Positions 1 to 8,930 are shown, counted from the stretch's first letter. The stretch is 64,000 nucleotides of DNA from Gammaproteobacteria bacterium (GCA_009844425.1 VYBN01000017.1:109101-173100); one strand, 5' to 3'. Notes: generated by a model not told the origin, from the letters alone. A program made the numbers and translations.

Positions 1-1
1 C

Positions 2-784
2 CTGATCGCGACGGACGGGCGCGGGCGCATGAACCCGAGGGCTTTGCAGGAAGCCGTCGCAGCGGACATCGGCAAAGGCCGTGTGCCGGTCATGATCGCG
101 GCGACCGCGGGCACCACGAACGCTGGCATGATCGACCCGCTGACACCCTGCGGCGAACTGGCCCGACGCCACGGCGTGTGGTTCCATGTCGATGCCGCCT
201 GGGGCGGCGCGCTGATCGCGAGCGCGGTCCACCGCAAAGCCCTCGACGGTATCGAGCGCGCGGACTCGGTAACGATCGACGCGCACAAGTGGTTCGCCAC
301 CACCATGGGGGCGGGGATGTTCCTCACCGCCCGGCCAGAAGTCCCCGCCCAGGTCTTCCGCGTCTACACGAGCTACATGCCTGCCGGCGAGGCCGGCAAG
401 GACTTCTACGCCAATTCCAACCAGTGGTCGCGGCGGTTTGTGGGCTTGCGTTTGTTTCTCGCTCTCGGCGCGGCCGGGTGGGATGGATTCGCGGAACATG
501 TCGCGCGCTCCATTCGTCTGACCGGGCGACTCGCCCGGCACCTGCAGCGTCACGGATGGTCGCTCGTCAATGCTTCTCCCATGGCCGTCGCCTGCCTGGT
601 GCCTCCGCAAGGGCACGGGGCGGTTCGACGCTACATCGACGCCGTCCTCGAGGACGGTCGGTACTGGGTGTCAGAAGCGAGCTTCGAGGGCCGACCGGTG
701 CTGCGCGCTTGCGTCACGAACGGAAGAACCAGCGAGCGCGAGATCGACTCGCTTGCCGAATTCCTGGCCTCGGTTCGGGTCTGA
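2..784 (+). CDS. PLP-dependent group II decarboxylase, C-terminal part
   Basis: The reading frame is open from the window edge, so only about the last 260 residues are present. It belongs to the group II pyridoxal-phosphate decarboxylases (aromatic amino acid, glutamate and related decarboxylases), cytosolic enzymes that release CO2 from an amino acid. Seen here: TAGTTNAGMIDP, the cofactor-contacting HVDAAWGG, and IDAHKW, whose lysine (codon 287-289) should carry the PLP Schiff base. The C-terminal small domain looks intact. The substrate cannot be read from this part. A methionine at 29 is in frame, but starting there would remove required fold, so it is not the real start. Confidence 0.9.
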   Translation: MIATDGRGRMNPRALQEAVAADIGKGRVPVMIAATAGTTNAGMIDPLTPCGELARRHGVWFHVDAAWGGALIASAVHRKALDGIERADSVTIDAHKWFATTMGAGMFLTARPEVPAQVFRVYTSYMPAGEAGKDFYANSNQWSRRFVGLRLFLALGAAGWDGFAEHVARSIRLTGRLARHLQRHGWSLVNASPMAVACLVPPQGHGAVRRYIDAVLEDGRYWVSEASFEGRPVLRACVTNGRTSEREIDSLAEFLASVRV

Positions 785-1100
785 TCGCGACCTCCGCGCG
801 CGGTTCAGCAAGGCCCGCGAAGTGGTAGAGTTCGGCAACTCGCATGGGGGTTCAGCCTGCGCGCAGGTTCGTCGTCGTCATGTCGATCAGGAGGCGGCCC
901 GTCGGACTCCGGACGAGGGTCCTGATCTTCCCCCCATAAACCGGTCCAATTTGATGCGGTAGTTGAGCGCTTGCACGCTTACAATTTAGGAACGGCTTTC
1001 TTACTGACCGTTCCACTGGATCCGAGCCGCGCTCGCCGAACAGATTGGGCAAGTCATATTGCCGTTTAGGCGAGTTGAGATAAATCAAGGACAAGGTGAC
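785..1100. other. intergenic stretch without a recognised gene
   Basis: I see no convincing coding frame, RNA gene or repeat in these 316 bases. Base composition falls toward AT-rich from about 955 onward, matching the atypical gene that follows. An AAGG-rich ribosome-binding stretch lies at its very end, just before the ATG at 1101. Confidence 0.6.
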
Positions 1101-2036
1101 ATGAACAATAATGATGGAGGGAGCTCACCAGTGTCCCAACCGTCATCATTGAGCGCCTCGGCGGGAAAACTCATTGAAAGACTCTTTGGGCCTGCTTCCG
1201 ATGAAATGGGCGAATACCTAGCAGAGAGATTACGGCAGTGGCGTTGGAGACAAGACAACTTCGCAAAAATAGCTGAACGGTACGAAAGGGAGAAAACTGC
1301 TAGGGGCAATTCCGACGATTCCTTGAAATCTCTGCCTGAAGGCGAAGCGTATCGCCTCGCGGAAGCCTGTTCATTTGAAGACGACGAGTTGGTACAGGAA
1401 CTGTGGGCAGGCTTAATTGCCAGCGCAATGGATCCAGCGAAGGAAGCGGTTTCGACCCGAGCGTTCGTAGAAATTCTCAAGGCGATAGGTCCAGTAGAAG
1501 CTGGATTGCTGTTGGTTCTTTTTCAGATTAGCCATCCCCCAAAAGAACCTAGTCGTTCGGACTTGAAGAACGCAAGCCCAGAAGAAATAACCGATATCCG
1601 TCAGCAGGTGCATGAGGATCGAGAGAAATGGACGATTGAATTGGCTGCACTTGCCGATCGTGTTTATCGGCGCTTTTCAGAAAGCCAAAAGGATATTGCC
1701 ATTCAAAATCTATTCCGGCTCCGTTGCATCGGATTGAGTACAGGACGCAACTTGAGTGAATACCAGACTCGCGCCGGGCTGCCTATTGGAGTCCTGGGTA
1801 GTGATGCAGCGCCGACTTACGAGACGTTCGCCAAGGTTGCAGACTATCTCGAGTCCCTGATTATGGCCGGTAGCGGGACAGGAACCTACAAGCGACGTCT
1901 ACTTTTATCACGAAATCCCTTGCTAAAGTCACTCCCTGAATGTCGGTTCGCGCTCACCCACTTGGGCAAAACGCTTCTATCTCGGTGTAAGACACAGGAA
2001 CTCGCTGAGAATGTAATTCATGTTGTTGAAAAATAG
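1101..2036 (+). CDS. DUF4393 / Abi-alpha-like protein
   Basis: A soluble protein of 311 residues. The central segment with FEDDELVQELWAGLIA, followed by a helical stretch reading FVEILKAIGPVEAGLL, resembles the DUF4393 (Abi-alpha) family, in which an ELWA-like motif precedes a predicted helical domain. Members are annotated as abortive-infection related, though biochemical roles are little known. I prefer the ATG at 1101 because AAGGACAAGG lies just upstream; a frame extension to 1059 has no such site. The gene is visibly less GC-rich than its neighbours and has rarer codons (AAA, AGA, TTA), suggesting horizontal transfer. No toxin partner or mobile element was found beside it. The family call is by motif resemblance only. 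Confidence 0.6.
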   Translation: MNNNDGGSSPVSQPSSLSASAGKLIERLFGPASDEMGEYLAERLRQWRWRQDNFAKIAERYEREKTARGNSDDSLKSLPEGEAYRLAEACSFEDDELVQELWAGLIASAMDPAKEAVSTRAFVEILKAIGPVEAGLLLVLFQISHPPKEPSRSDLKNASPEEITDIRQQVHEDREKWTIELAALADRVYRRFSESQKDIAIQNLFRLRCIGLSTGRNLSEYQTRAGLPIGVLGSDAAPTYETFAKVADYLESLIMAGSGTGTYKRRLLLSRNPLLKSLPECRFALTHLGKTLLSRCKTQELAENVIHVVEK

Positions 2037-2255
2037 CTCGTTCTCGAATGCTGAAGTCTATTTCTAGGAATATGGGGGCTATGCTTGTGAACTCGGTTAC
2101 GCTAGGTGACCGCGAAAGTCCTTGTCGGCGCGAACCACCATTTTGTTGTCTTAGTGCCATGTTAATTTCTTCAATTATGTCAGTCATTGCAACCCTTGGC
2201 GGTGTGGCTTACATCAACAGGCGGGTCGCCTAGCCCTCCGCCACAATCTGTGGGA

Positions 2256-3284
2256 TCACAGGTTTCCGACCAGGTTCCAGGAATTTCCGTCCGGCGCGAC
2301 GAACGAAATGCTTGGGGCGCCGTATTCGTTTCCGCATACGCCGGTTACGTCAGTGGCGCCGCCGTCAATAACGCGGGCACGGTAATCGTCAATGTCCCGA
2401 ACCTGATAAGTGAAGAGCGACATACCCAGCGAACCCGGACGACTCTTGTCATAAACGTCGGGCATTTCCGCGCTTTCGGCCATGCGCACGATCTTCAGGC
2501 GCCCGGACAAATGGCCTGAAATGTCGAGTGACGAGCGCGGGTCATCAAAGTCATGAATGTGATAAACCTCGTCGTCGCTCAGGGCAAAAGTCGCCTTGTT
2601 GCCGGGAGCACAGGTCGGCTTGCCTCCAAGGCTGTGTTCTTTCTGCTTCAGCAGTCCGAGGCACTGATCGTAGAACGCGAGATTTGAAGGGTCGTCCGAG
2701 CGGATCATGATGCCGTGATGGGTGAACTGACTGGTTTTCAGGAAGCTGTCGTCGTCAATCAGGCCGTAAGTCGGCTTTTCGTAGTTGTAGCGCTCAAACA
2801 GCGCCAACCGATGAAAGGGATGCGTGACAATGCCTTCACGAATACCGATGGGGTTGGAGAAAAAGGGCTGACCCTTGTCCATCGCATACACTTGTAACCA
2901 ATGCGGAATTATGTAGTTCCAGGGTTGCCCCAGAGCGATCGCATCCTCCACATGGTTGAGAATGTTCAGAATACTTCGTGTCAGGACAACGCCCCACCGT
3001 CCACCATCCTGGCGCAAGTGCCTTGTGATCCCGATCCCGGCATTGACCGGCTTGTCCCACTGCATGAGACGCAGGAAGCTGTGGTCGGTGTCCAGGTGCT
3101 GCATCTGGACCGAAGTCAGCGCTGAATCGACACCGTAAAGACCTCTGGCTTGCTGGGCGGACAGTGAGCCTTGCCGGACAACCTTGTATCCAAACTGCCC
3201 CCAGAACTTCATGCTCTCCGTAAGGTCGGGCACGCCTATGCAACTCTCGTACAAGCCACGAATCTGCGGTGTCTCGGTCACGGT
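2256..3284 (-). CDS. VOC (glyoxalase/dioxygenase) superfamily protein
   Basis: A 342-residue protein of two tandem vicinal-oxygen-chelate halves (about residues 5-150 and 175-342). The halves open with CIGVPDLTESMKFW and THHGIMIRSDDPSNLAFY, each followed by the strand pattern of glyoxalase/dioxygenase modules, and the second closes with SFVAPDGNSWNLV. Such proteins use a metal centre for isomerisation, ring cleavage or lactoylglutathione chemistry; the substrate here is unknown. I chose the GTG at 3284 because GGAG lies 8 bases upstream, rather than a longer start at 3308 without a site. It is divergent from the MFS transporter, so the two may share a regulatory region and a substrate. Confidence 0.75.
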   Translation of the reverse strand, partial: TVTETPQIRGLYESCIGVPDLTESMKFWGQFGYKVVRQGSLSAQQARGLYGVDSALTSVQMQHLDTDHSFLRLMQWDKPVNAGIGITRHLRQDGGRWGVVLTRSILNILNHVEDAIALGQPWNYIIPHWLQVYAMDKGQPFFSNPIGIREGIVTHPFHRLALFERYNYEKPTYGLIDDDSFLKTSQFTHHGIMIRSDDPSNLAFYDQCLGLLKQKEHSLGGKPTCAPGNKATFALSDDEVYHIHDFDDPRSSLDISGHLSGRLKIVRMAESAEMPDVYDKSRPGSLGMSLFTYQVRDIDDYRARVIDGGATDVTGVCGNEYGAPSISFVAPDGNSWNLVGNL

Positions 3285-3313
3285 GTTTTCTCCATGTCTA
3301 CTGCCCACCCCCG

Positions 3314-4678
3314 GTGTTGACGTTGAGTTTGATCGACGGTAACACTTGCGGTCAAGCCGGACCGGATCGACGGTGGCCCTCGCCAGGCTATAGCTGGTAC
3401 ATGGTCGTACTGCTGACCATTGTCTATATTTTCTCGTTCATCGACAGATTCATTCTTGGCCTGCTCATTCAGCCCATACAGGCTGATCTTGGTCTCACGG
3501 ATACGCAAATAGGCCTATTGCTGGGGCCGGCATTTGCCATCTTCTATGTCCTGATGGGTTTGCCCTTTGGCTGGCTGGCGGACCGCAAACGCAGAACGTT
3601 CATTGTGGCTGCCGGTTTGGCAATATGGTCTGCGGCGACCGCAGTGTCCGGTCTGGCGCGGTCCTTCCTGGGGCTGTTCATAGCGCGCATGTCGGTTGGT
3701 GTGGGTGAAGCCTCTCTCAGCCCATGCGCCATGTCCCTGATGGCCGATTGTTTCCCGAAAGAGAAACGTGGGAAACCCATTGCCTTTTATTCGATGGCGA
3801 TTTCCCTTGGAGCAGGTATTGCCGCCCTGACGGGGGCCGCGGTCATCGCCTGGGCTACGCAATCGGATTACGTTTCCGTTCCGGGATTGGGTGATCTGGC
3901 GCCCTGGAGGGTGAGCCTGCTGGTTGTGGGCTTGCCGGGTCTTTTGCTGGTGCCATTGGTTTTATTACTGAGAGAACCTGAACGCACGGTGGACACGGTC
4001 ACCTCCAATGCGCAGGGCATCGGATACCGTGCCGTCTTCAGCTATATCCGCGGCCGTCCGGCCGGTCTTTTCGGGGTGGTCTGGGTTTTTGGATATGTGA
4101 TTCTGATCGGCTTCAGCTCCAGTTGGGGGGCCGCGGCATTCGCCAGGACATGGGGCTGGTCGCCGGTTCAATACGGTCAGGCCATCGGCATATTGTTCAT
4201 TGCGCTGGGGCCGCTTGCCGTAAATCTTGGCGGCTGGATGTCCGACAGGCTGTTGCAAAAAGGCAGAACCGCGGCGCCTTTGCTTGTGGGCTTGTATGGA
4301 GTGCCTGTAATGACGATTGCCGGGGTCATTTGGCCCCTGATGCCGTCCGCGGGCCTGGGGCTCGTTTTCCTTGGCGCGATGCTTGCGGCTGTCGCCCTGT
4401 CCACCGCAACGGGCGTAACCGCGCTCCTGAACATCATTCCATCCAATATCCGCGGTCAGTCCGTCGCAATCTATTACATGGCCACCGCTTTGCTTGGGCA
4501 GGGCCTTGGCCCGCTATGTATCGGGCTTATGAACGATCATGTGTTTGGATACGACAATCTGCGATACTCGATGGCATCCCTGCCCGTGATTTTCGGCATT
4601 CCTCTATTTCTTGCCGTTCCGTGGATTTTGAAAAAATATCGTCAATCCTTTGAGGAACTGAATGGCCCTCAATCGTAA
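3314..4678 (+). CDS. MFS transporter, spinster-like
   Basis: A 12-helix major facilitator superfamily protein of the inner membrane. Visible hallmarks are IVYIFSFIDRF in helix 1, the loop 2-3 signature GWLADRKRR, and GVGEASLSP in helix 4, a combination typical of spinster-like/organic solute MFS members. The substrate is unknown. The frame stays open back to 3269, inside the divergent VOC gene, so the true start lies downstream. No ATG precedes residues needed for helix 1, and I placed the start at GTG 3314 with low certainty. Its close divergent pairing with the VOC gene and the rhodanese 24 bases downstream suggest a small catabolic or detoxification locus. Confidence 0.8.
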   Translation: MLTLSLIDGNTCGQAGPDRRWPSPGYSWYMVVLLTIVYIFSFIDRFILGLLIQPIQADLGLTDTQIGLLLGPAFAIFYVLMGLPFGWLADRKRRTFIVAAGLAIWSAATAVSGLARSFLGLFIARMSVGVGEASLSPCAMSLMADCFPKEKRGKPIAFYSMAISLGAGIAALTGAAVIAWATQSDYVSVPGLGDLAPWRVSLLVVGLPGLLLVPLVLLLREPERTVDTVTSNAQGIGYRAVFSYIRGRPAGLFGVVWVFGYVILIGFSSSWGAAAFARTWGWSPVQYGQAIGILFIALGPLAVNLGGWMSDRLLQKGRTAAPLLVGLYGVPVMTIAGVIWPLMPSAGLGLVFLGAMLAAVALSTATGVTALLNIIPSNIRGQSVAIYYMATALLGQGLGPLCIGLMNDHVFGYDNLRYSMASLPVIFGIPLFLAVPWILKKYRQSFEELNGPQS

Positions 4679-4702
4679 GAATCTGTTTTTGAAAGGTATT
4701 TC

Positions 4703-5044
4703 ATGACTTCATTGATTACGCCGGAACGACTTGGCGAGCTTTTGAAACTGGGCAATCGACCGATATTGATCGATGTGCGGGAACCGGTGGAATTCAAGCA
4801 GGGTCACATCGCCGGCGCCAGGAATGTCCCCCTGACGGCACTGTCCGATGTTGTCGCAGACTATGATCCGAATGACGAGATTGTTTTTGTGTGCCAGTCC
4901 GGAATGCGCAGCCTCCAGGCCGCCAGTTTCTGGAGCAGTCTTGGATTCAGGAAAGCGATGAATCTGGAGGGCGGCATGGATGCCTGGACCGCCGCCCGCC
5001 AAGGCTGCACAAGCCAATCATCCGGGGAAGCGCCTCGCTTATAA
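4703..5044 (+). CDS. single-domain rhodanese-like protein
   Basis: A 113-residue cytosolic rhodanese domain. It shows LIDVREPVEF near the N terminus, HIAGARNVPL, and the active-site loop VCQSGMRS with the persulfide-forming cysteine at residue 64. Single-domain rhodaneses carry or transfer sulfane sulfur. The conserved GGMDAW motif near residue 90 completes the family pattern. It follows the MFS gene at short distance on the same strand and is probably co-transcribed. The natural acceptor is unknown. Confidence 0.88.
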   Translation: MTSLITPERLGELLKLGNRPILIDVREPVEFKQGHIAGARNVPLTALSDVVADYDPNDEIVFVCQSGMRSLQAASFWSSLGFRKAMNLEGGMDAWTAARQGCTSQSSGEAPRL

Positions 5045-5119
5045 TCGATTTGACTGCGGGGGGCTTGTCATGAGCACATTTCGCCCTGCGCGCGCTCGAC
5101 AAAAGGGTAATAGCACTTC

Positions 5120-6610
5120 ATGGCACTTCAGCGAACCCCTCCGCCCGGCAGGGCACCGCAAGACGCAGGGATCACCGCCGGCATCAGCGGCATGGCGATG
5201 GACCTGCCGCCGTATCGGGTCAGCCTTGAGGACTGGTGCGGGTGGACCGGCGCCTCCTGGGACAAGATTTCCGCCGTGGTCGGCCATGCCTTCCGGGTGC
5301 CCGGTCCCGCGCAAAGCGTCTATACGATGGCCGCGAATGCGGCGCTGAAGCTGCTTCGCCAGAGTGATGTGGACCCGGCCCGGATCGGGCTGCTGGCGCT
5401 GGGGACCGAATCAAGCAACGACAACTCCGCGGGGTCCATCATCATCAAGGGCATGCTCGACCAGGCGCTGGATGACCATGGATTGCCGCGCCTTTCGCAG
5501 CATTGCGAAGTTCCGGAAATCAAACACGCCTGTCTGGGCGGCGTCTATGCGCTCAAGAACGCCGTGCGTCACTGCCTGCTGGAGGATTCCGCGGCGATCG
5601 TGATCTGTTCCGATCTTGCCCTCTACGCCCGCGGCAGCTCCGGCGAACCCACCCAAGGCGCCGGCGCCGTGGCGCTGCTGGTGGAACGCAACCCGGCCCT
5701 TGCCAGCCTGGACCTGGGCCACGCTGGACGTGCCTCGGACTACCGGATCTCCGATTTCCGCAAGCCTCTGATGGACGCGGACCGGCGGCCGCGCTCCAAC
5801 CTTCACTATCCGGTGTTCAACGGCCGTTTCTCGACTTACTGCTACCTGGACCAGGTACGCAACGCGCTGTCGCACCTGTACCAGCGGCGGGGGGTGTCGC
5901 CTGCCGAGTGGCTGCAGAAACTGCGCGCTGTGTTCTTTCACCGCCCCTACCGGCGAATGCCGCAAAGCGCCTTTGCGCTGGTGCGCCTGTGCGCGGAGGC
6001 GCTCAGTCATGGCAAGGGTTCCCGGCTGCTGCAACGGCTTTGTCCCGAATCCGGAATCGCGCTCGAAGAAGCCCTCGGTGAAATGCGCGGGAGGCACGAA
6101 TTGCCGGAACACGATGCGGACGGGCCCAGCGCCTGGAACCCGTTTCCCAGGACCAACGAACTCATGAAAGGGCTGCGCGCGATGCCCGAATTCGAGGAAC
6201 TGGTGCTGCATCCGCTGCGCTGGGGTGACGACAGCATGATGCAACTGGGGAACATTTATTCGGGCGCGCTGTTCGCCTGGCTGGCGGCCGGATTCGAGGA
6301 AGCCGCCCGGGCCGGAGAAAACTGGGCGGGCGACGAGATCCTGCTGATCGGTTACGGCAGCGGAGATGCCGCCGAGGCGCTGCCCATGCGCGTATGCGAC
6401 GGCTGGAGGGAAGCGGCGGGCCGCATTCACTTCAACCGGGCCCTGGAGCCGGCCTACGACCTCGGCCGCAGTCAATACGAGGCGCTGCACGCCGGCCTTG
6501 GCGTGGATGATTTGCCGAAACCGCCGGGTTTCCGCGTGGAGAGCATCGGAACGAAGACCGGGCAGGATTTTCAGGACGAAGGGATCGAATACTACGCGTA
6601 TTCGGCCTGA
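5120..6610 (+). CDS. hydroxymethylglutaryl-CoA synthase-like enzyme
   Basis: A 496-residue thiolase-fold condensing enzyme of the HMG-CoA synthase branch. The catalytic triad can be placed: Glu97 in LGTESSNDNSAGS, nucleophilic Cys138 in KHACLGGVYALKNA, and His274 in VFFHRPYRRM. NIYSGALFAWLA near the C terminus is also typical. These enzymes join acetyl-CoA to acetoacetyl-CoA (mevalonate pathway) or install beta-branches on polyketides. No mevalonate kinase, HMG-CoA reductase or PKS gene is seen in the window, so the pathway is open. It is longer than typical bacterial HMG-CoA synthases (about 390 residues), with extra sequence at about 290-350. Acetoacetyl-CoA could come from the thiolase and synthetase genes at 28-36 kb, which is only inference. 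Confidence 0.78.
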   Translation: MALQRTPPPGRAPQDAGITAGISGMAMDLPPYRVSLEDWCGWTGASWDKISAVVGHAFRVPGPAQSVYTMAANAALKLLRQSDVDPARIGLLALGTESSNDNSAGSIIIKGMLDQALDDHGLPRLSQHCEVPEIKHACLGGVYALKNAVRHCLLEDSAAIVICSDLALYARGSSGEPTQGAGAVALLVERNPALASLDLGHAGRASDYRISDFRKPLMDADRRPRSNLHYPVFNGRFSTYCYLDQVRNALSHLYQRRGVSPAEWLQKLRAVFFHRPYRRMPQSAFALVRLCAEALSHGKGSRLLQRLCPESGIALEEALGEMRGRHELPEHDADGPSAWNPFPRTNELMKGLRAMPEFEELVLHPLRWGDDSMMQLGNIYSGALFAWLAAGFEEAARAGENWAGDEILLIGYGSGDAAEALPMRVCDGWREAAGRIHFNRALEPAYDLGRSQYEALHAGLGVDDLPKPPGFRVESIGTKTGQDFQDEGIEYYAYSA

Positions 6611-6661
6611 TCCGGCGCCACGCGGGGTCGATGCTCCGGGGAGCGTTGACAACCACCGGGC

Positions 6662-6670
6662 TGCTAGAAT
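6662..6670 (+). promoter_or_regulatory. extended -10 promoter element upstream of the DUF6580 gene
   Basis: TGCTAGAAT matches an extended -10 (TGN then TATAAT-like) and lies 34 bases before the ATG at 6705. A TTGACA at 6646-6651 is only 13 bases upstream of the hexamer, too close for a normal -35, so recognition would rest on the TG extension. Confidence 0.35.
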
Positions 6671-6704
6671 TGCGCGAACAGGTGCGTCCTGGGAGAAGAG
6701 TTTG

Positions 6705-7295
6705 ATGTTGCAACCTCGACCTGTCACGCTGGCGATGCTCGTGGTTATTGCGGTGGGCTTTCGGCTGATGCCGTATCTGCTGCATACGCTCGGTGTTCCC
6801 ATCGACCCGGAAAACACCGTCTATCCTTGGAATTTCTCGCCGATACTGCCGCTTTGCATTTTCGGCGCCGCCTGTTTCGCCAGGCGCAGCGTCGCCTACC
6901 TTGCGCCCCTGGCGATCTACCTGGCGGGCGACCTGGGCATTTGGGCGATTTCGGGGCGTGCCGACTGGGCGTTTTACGCCGATCAGCCGGTAACCTATCT
7001 TTCCGTTATCCTGGTCGTCAGCTGCGGATTCATCGTGCGCTCGCAGCGTTCCTGGGGGAGAATCGCGGTGGCCGGACTGGGTTCGGCAGTCCTTTTCTTT
7101 GTCGTCTCGAACTTCGGCACCTGGGCGCTGGGCGCGACCTACCCGAAGACCTGGGCCGGACTGGTGGAGTGTTACGTGATGGCGATTCCGTTCTTCCGCA
7201 ATACCGTGATCAGCATGGGAGTTTTCCTGCCGCTGCTGTTCAGCCGGCTGGCGTTGCGCAGTCCCGCACCGGTAGCGGCCGTCCGCACCGCATAA
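6705..7295 (+). CDS. DUF6580 family membrane protein, putative uptake component
   Basis: A 196-residue integral membrane protein with about five to six hydrophobic helices, no signal peptide and a short cytosolic tail. The pattern (early GFRLMPY, then YPWNFSPILPLCIFGAA, and late KTWAGLVECYVMAIPFFRNT) fits DUF6580, a family annotated as putative transport proteins resembling ECF-type substrate-binding membrane subunits. ATG 6705 is preceded by GGGAGAAGAG. The gene is 12 bases from the BtuF-like cobalamin-binding protein, which suggests a corrinoid role for the pair. No ECF ATPase is nearby. The substrate is inference from context. Confidence 0.65.
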   Translation: MLQPRPVTLAMLVVIAVGFRLMPYLLHTLGVPIDPENTVYPWNFSPILPLCIFGAACFARRSVAYLAPLAIYLAGDLGIWAISGRADWAFYADQPVTYLSVILVVSCGFIVRSQRSWGRIAVAGLGSAVLFFVVSNFGTWALGATYPKTWAGLVECYVMAIPFFRNTVISMGVFLPLLFSRLALRSPAPVAAVRTA

Positions 7296-7307
7296 GCAAG
7301 AGACTCG

Positions 7308-8243
7308 ATGGGCGAACAACGGATCGTTTCGCTTATCGCCAGCGCCACGGAGATCGTGGCCGCGCTGGGTTTCGAGAAGCAACTGGTCGGACGCTCCCAT
7401 GAGTGCGATTTTCCGCCGGCCGTTGCCGGCATTCCGGTCTGTTCCGCATCGAAGATAGACGCCCAGGCGTCCAGCCGGCATATCGACGCGCAGGTCAAGG
7501 CGCTGGTGGACCAGGCGCTGTCGGTCTACCGGGTGGACGCTGAACTCCTGGACCGCCTGGCGCCCGACCTGATCATTACGCAGTCGCAGTGCGAGGTCTG
7601 CGCCGTGAGCCTGGCCGACGTGCAGCAGGCGGTGGGCGAACTGGTGTCCTCCCGGCCGAAGGTCGTGTCGCTGGAACCGATGGACCTGGATGACGTGTGG
7701 AAGGACATCCGCCGCGTGGCCGGGGCGCTCAAAGACGACGGGAGCGGCGAGGTGCTCGTGGACAGCCTGACGGCGAGGCTGGGCGACCTCGGCAGACGGG
7801 CAAAACGGCTTGCGGAGAAGCCGAGCATTGCCTGCATCGAGTGGATCGACCCGCTCATGTTCGCCGCCAACTGGGTGCCTTCCCTGGTGGAAATCGCGGG
7901 CGGCCGGATCACGATGGGCCAGGCCGGCCGGCATTCCGGTTACTTCGATTTCGACGAACTGGCTTCCAGCGATCCCGACGTTATAGCCGTAATGCCCTGC
8001 GGTTTCGATATCGCGCAGTCGATGAAGGAGATGCCGGCGCTCACCAACCGCCCCGAATGGGCTGGGCTGTCAGCGGTGCGAAACGGGCGGGTGTTCGTGA
8101 CCGACGGGAACCAGTATTTCAATCGTCCGGGGCCGCGGCTGGTCGAGTCGGCGGAAATCCTGGCGGAACTCCTGCACCCCGAATCTTTCGATTTCGGCCA
8201 CCAGGAAACCGGCTGGGTGCGCTGGTCCGAGTCGGCAGCCTGA
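7308..8243 (+). CDS. BtuF-like cobalamin-binding protein (cytosolic form)
   Basis: A 311-residue protein with the two-lobed fold of periplasmic cobalamin/siderophore-binding proteins. It opens directly with RIVSLIASATEIVAALG, the lobe-1 signature of BtuF-like proteins, followed by LVGRSHECDFP and LIITQSQCEVC. No signal peptide precedes it, so this is the common leaderless variant with a probably cytosolic location. Lobe 2 contains MFAANWVPSLVEIAGG and PDVIAVMPCGF. It is linked to the upstream DUF6580 membrane protein. Cobalamin binding is the family annotation, not proved here. Its end converges on the FKBP gene, 27 bases away. Confidence 0.78.
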   Translation: MGEQRIVSLIASATEIVAALGFEKQLVGRSHECDFPPAVAGIPVCSASKIDAQASSRHIDAQVKALVDQALSVYRVDAELLDRLAPDLIITQSQCEVCAVSLADVQQAVGELVSSRPKVVSLEPMDLDDVWKDIRRVAGALKDDGSGEVLVDSLTARLGDLGRRAKRLAEKPSIACIEWIDPLMFAANWVPSLVEIAGGRITMGQAGRHSGYFDFDELASSDPDVIAVMPCGFDIAQSMKEMPALTNRPEWAGLSAVRNGRVFVTDGNQYFNRPGPRLVESAEILAELLHPESFDFGHQETGWVRWSESAA

Positions 8244-8270
8244 CGGCAGCGCCGCCGTCCGCGCGGAGGG

Positions 8271-8804
8271 CTAAGCCGCGGAACGAACGCCCAGAAGTTC
8301 GACTTCGAAAATCAGGGTCGCGCCGGGACCGATGACCGGTCCGGACCCGCTGTCGCCGTAAGCAAGCTCCGGCGGGATGTAGAGCATCCACTTGTCGCCG
8401 ACCCGCATGAGCTGCAGGGCTTCCACCCAGCCCGCGATCAGGCGGTTGGCCGGGAATTCCGCCGGCTGGCCGCGCTGCACGGAACTGTCGAAGACGGTCC
8501 CGTCAATCAGCGTGCCGGTGTAATGCACCGTTACCAGGTCGGTGGGTGCGGGACTCGCTCCGTCACCGGAAACCAGAATTTCGTACTGGAGACCGGAGTC
8601 GGTCGTGGTTACTTCTTCGCGGGCGCCGTTGCGCTCCAGAAAGTCTTGTCCCGGGTCGGTCATGACAATGTTCTCCTCGCTCCGCGGAGCAGTTTGCGGC
8701 GCTTGCGCCTCTTCCGGCGCCTCCCGCGGCGACTCGCAGCCCCAGAAGAGGAGCATGCCGCACAGGCAAAGGACTTGCGCCAACGGCGCCGATATTCGAT
8801 TCAT
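8271..8804 (-). CDS. FKBP-type peptidyl-prolyl isomerase, lipoprotein
   Basis: A 177-residue cell-envelope lipoprotein. The N-terminal signal ends in LLFWGC, with the lipidated cysteine at residue 23, followed by a Pro/Glu/Ala-rich linker and then one FKBP domain (about residues 70-175). Domain marks are VTVHYTGTLIDGTVFDSS, PAEFPANRLIAGWVEAL and the closing ATLIFEVELLGV. FKBPs catalyse cis-trans isomerisation of Xaa-Pro bonds and assist folding of exported proteins. It is monocistronic between the convergent BtuF-like gene and the divergent TonB receptor. Confidence 0.9.
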   Translation of the reverse strand: MNRISAPLAQVLCLCGMLLFWGCESPREAPEEAQAPQTAPRSEENIVMTDPGQDFLERNGAREEVTTTDSGLQYEILVSGDGASPAPTDLVTVHYTGTLIDGTVFDSSVQRGQPAEFPANRLIAGWVEALQLMRVGDKWMLYIPPELAYGDSGSGPVIGPGATLIFEVELLGVRSAA

Positions 8805-8930
8805 AGAGTGACCAGCGTTCTGACTTGCGGGAAAAGGAACAGCATTTCGCGGCTTATTTGCCGGCAGCGCTCATCATACGTGCATTAGACTTTGAACGAA
8901 ACTCGGCACTGTCCGGGACTGTGGGGGAAC

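Noticed and set aside
2048..2233. 61-codon frame after the Abi-alpha-like gene
   Set aside because: No ribosome-binding site or family resemblance; chance frame in AT-richer DNA.
6646..6670. Consensus -35/-10 promoter TTGACA with TAGAAT
   Set aside because: The spacing is only 13 bases; kept only as an extended -10 candidate.
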